Below, in pieces: positions 63,434 through 64,000 of a DNA stretch of 64,000 bases; the first letter of the stretch is position 1, and each line of letters begins with the position of its first letter. The notes under the pieces are model-generated. The model was not told where the DNA came from. It saw only the letters and a program-made list of their open reading frames with translations, and did not search any database. The stretch spans positions 7,867,492 through 7,931,491 of the forward strand of contig JANAVB010033216.1 of NCBI GenBank assembly GCA_029216955.1, written 5' to 3'. The DNA comes from Iris pallida (taxonomy: Eukaryota > Streptophyta > Magnoliopsida > Asparagales > Iridaceae). The translations under genes were made by a program, and so were the position numbers.

Positions 63434-64000
63434 CACGGTCGGGATCCCACCGCAGCGACGCATCGATGTACCAGTTGAGGTCATCATCTTCAATCTTCCT
63501 CCATGATGCGGGCTCGACGGCCGACGAGCTTCCGACGACAACTCTCTTCGACCTTGTGGCAGCAGCGTAGCGTCAACGAGATCGTGCATGGTCGATCTCC
63601 GCCCGCAGCCTTGGAGGGGACGCCGCTAGGCATACAATTTTGCGGGTCTTCATTCCTGTCCGAGTTTTTCCCACTCCTCTGTAAGCTTCCTCCCATACTT
63701 CTCTCTGTGTGCATGTATTAGTTGGTTAGCTAGCTCTCTATTATACCTAAGTGTTCTACTAGAAGTATATATGGTGTGTAGTGTTGGGTTAAATTCCTAT
63801 AGGAACATGACAGTGCGTGGGAGTACTCGAGCAAGGTGAATATACCATGACATAACTCTTTCTTGTGCATATATGAATTTAATAGAAGAAGAAGAAGTAA
63901 GAGTACATAGGAACATGGCTTGAATAGAAGACTAAGCAAGAAAATGCCCAGGGCATGGAAGCTCACAAGCGGGGAACATGAGGGAGCTGTTATGTTCAGG
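63434..64000 (+). other. Candidate host gene piece 3 and downstream sequence
   Basis: It continues the GC-rich sequence of 55767-55812. A 59-codon frame from the ATG at 63503 is Arg-rich and runs to CTCTGTAAGC at about 63677, which could be a 5' splice site. After it the sequence becomes AT-rich like an intron or intergenic DNA. No protein family is recognised, so it is only a candidate first exon. Confidence 0.3.

Noticed and set aside
63503..63721. 72-codon frame as a confirmed protein gene
   Set aside because: No family recognised; kept only as a candidate exon because of its context.

Overview
This is a transposon-packed stretch of a nuclear plant genome, very probably an angiosperm with a large genome. 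The evidence is plant-type LTR retrotransposons (a Ty3/gypsy chromovirus, a Tat-type pol with two RNase H domains, at least four Ty1/copia elements, one with the initiator-Met primer site TGGTATCAGAGC), a BED-finger hAT transposon, a DUF4283-type LINE ORF1, tRNA-derived SINEs and very long (TA)n arrays. No intact host gene can be supported. Every recognisable coding region is a transposon gene, and all but the freshest carry stops or frameshifts. The species cannot be decided from the sequence.

Layout. 1-9375: a pile of old gypsy sequence. A plus-strand LTR remnant (1-2483) and a minus-strand LTR (to 5510) abut a Tat-type RT/RNase H fragment (5511-6313), which is cut by a plus-strand Tekay-type LTR (6314-9271) holding a 35-bp minisatellite. 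9847-13681: a complete but dead hAT element with an 8-bp target duplication; it carries what looks like a piece of plastid trnY. 13690-15490: a minus LTR cutting a LINE ORF1. 15513-18597: long (TA)n arrays with SINEs, palindromes, LTR scraps and a 1.6-kb GC-rich block.

18598-34278: a minus-strand Ty1/copia element (E) with short LTRs, split by a 10.2-kb minus-strand Tekay-like chromovirus (A, 20067-30232, TSD TTCAG). 34558-53015: a three-level nest, all plus strand: copia B (TSD CCACA) holds copia C (38516-51282, TSD CATTA), which holds a large non-autonomous gypsy-type element D (40795-48453, TSD TAAGG). 53479-54251: more (TA)n with two SINEs. 54320-54660: an AT-rich foldback.

54876-64000: a non-repetitive, GC-richer segment that may be an old gene 5' region. 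It is split by a solo copia LTR (54984-55761) and by the youngest-looking full element, copia F (55818-63428, TSD CTTTT), whose gag-pol is nearly open.

The elements do not form a pathway. They record successive insertions: B before C before D, and E before A. The least expected signals are the array of small hairpins with a TTCNG-like loop inside element E (element A landed in one such loop), the different minisatellites at the same site of related LTRs, and the trnY-like piece inside the hAT element.
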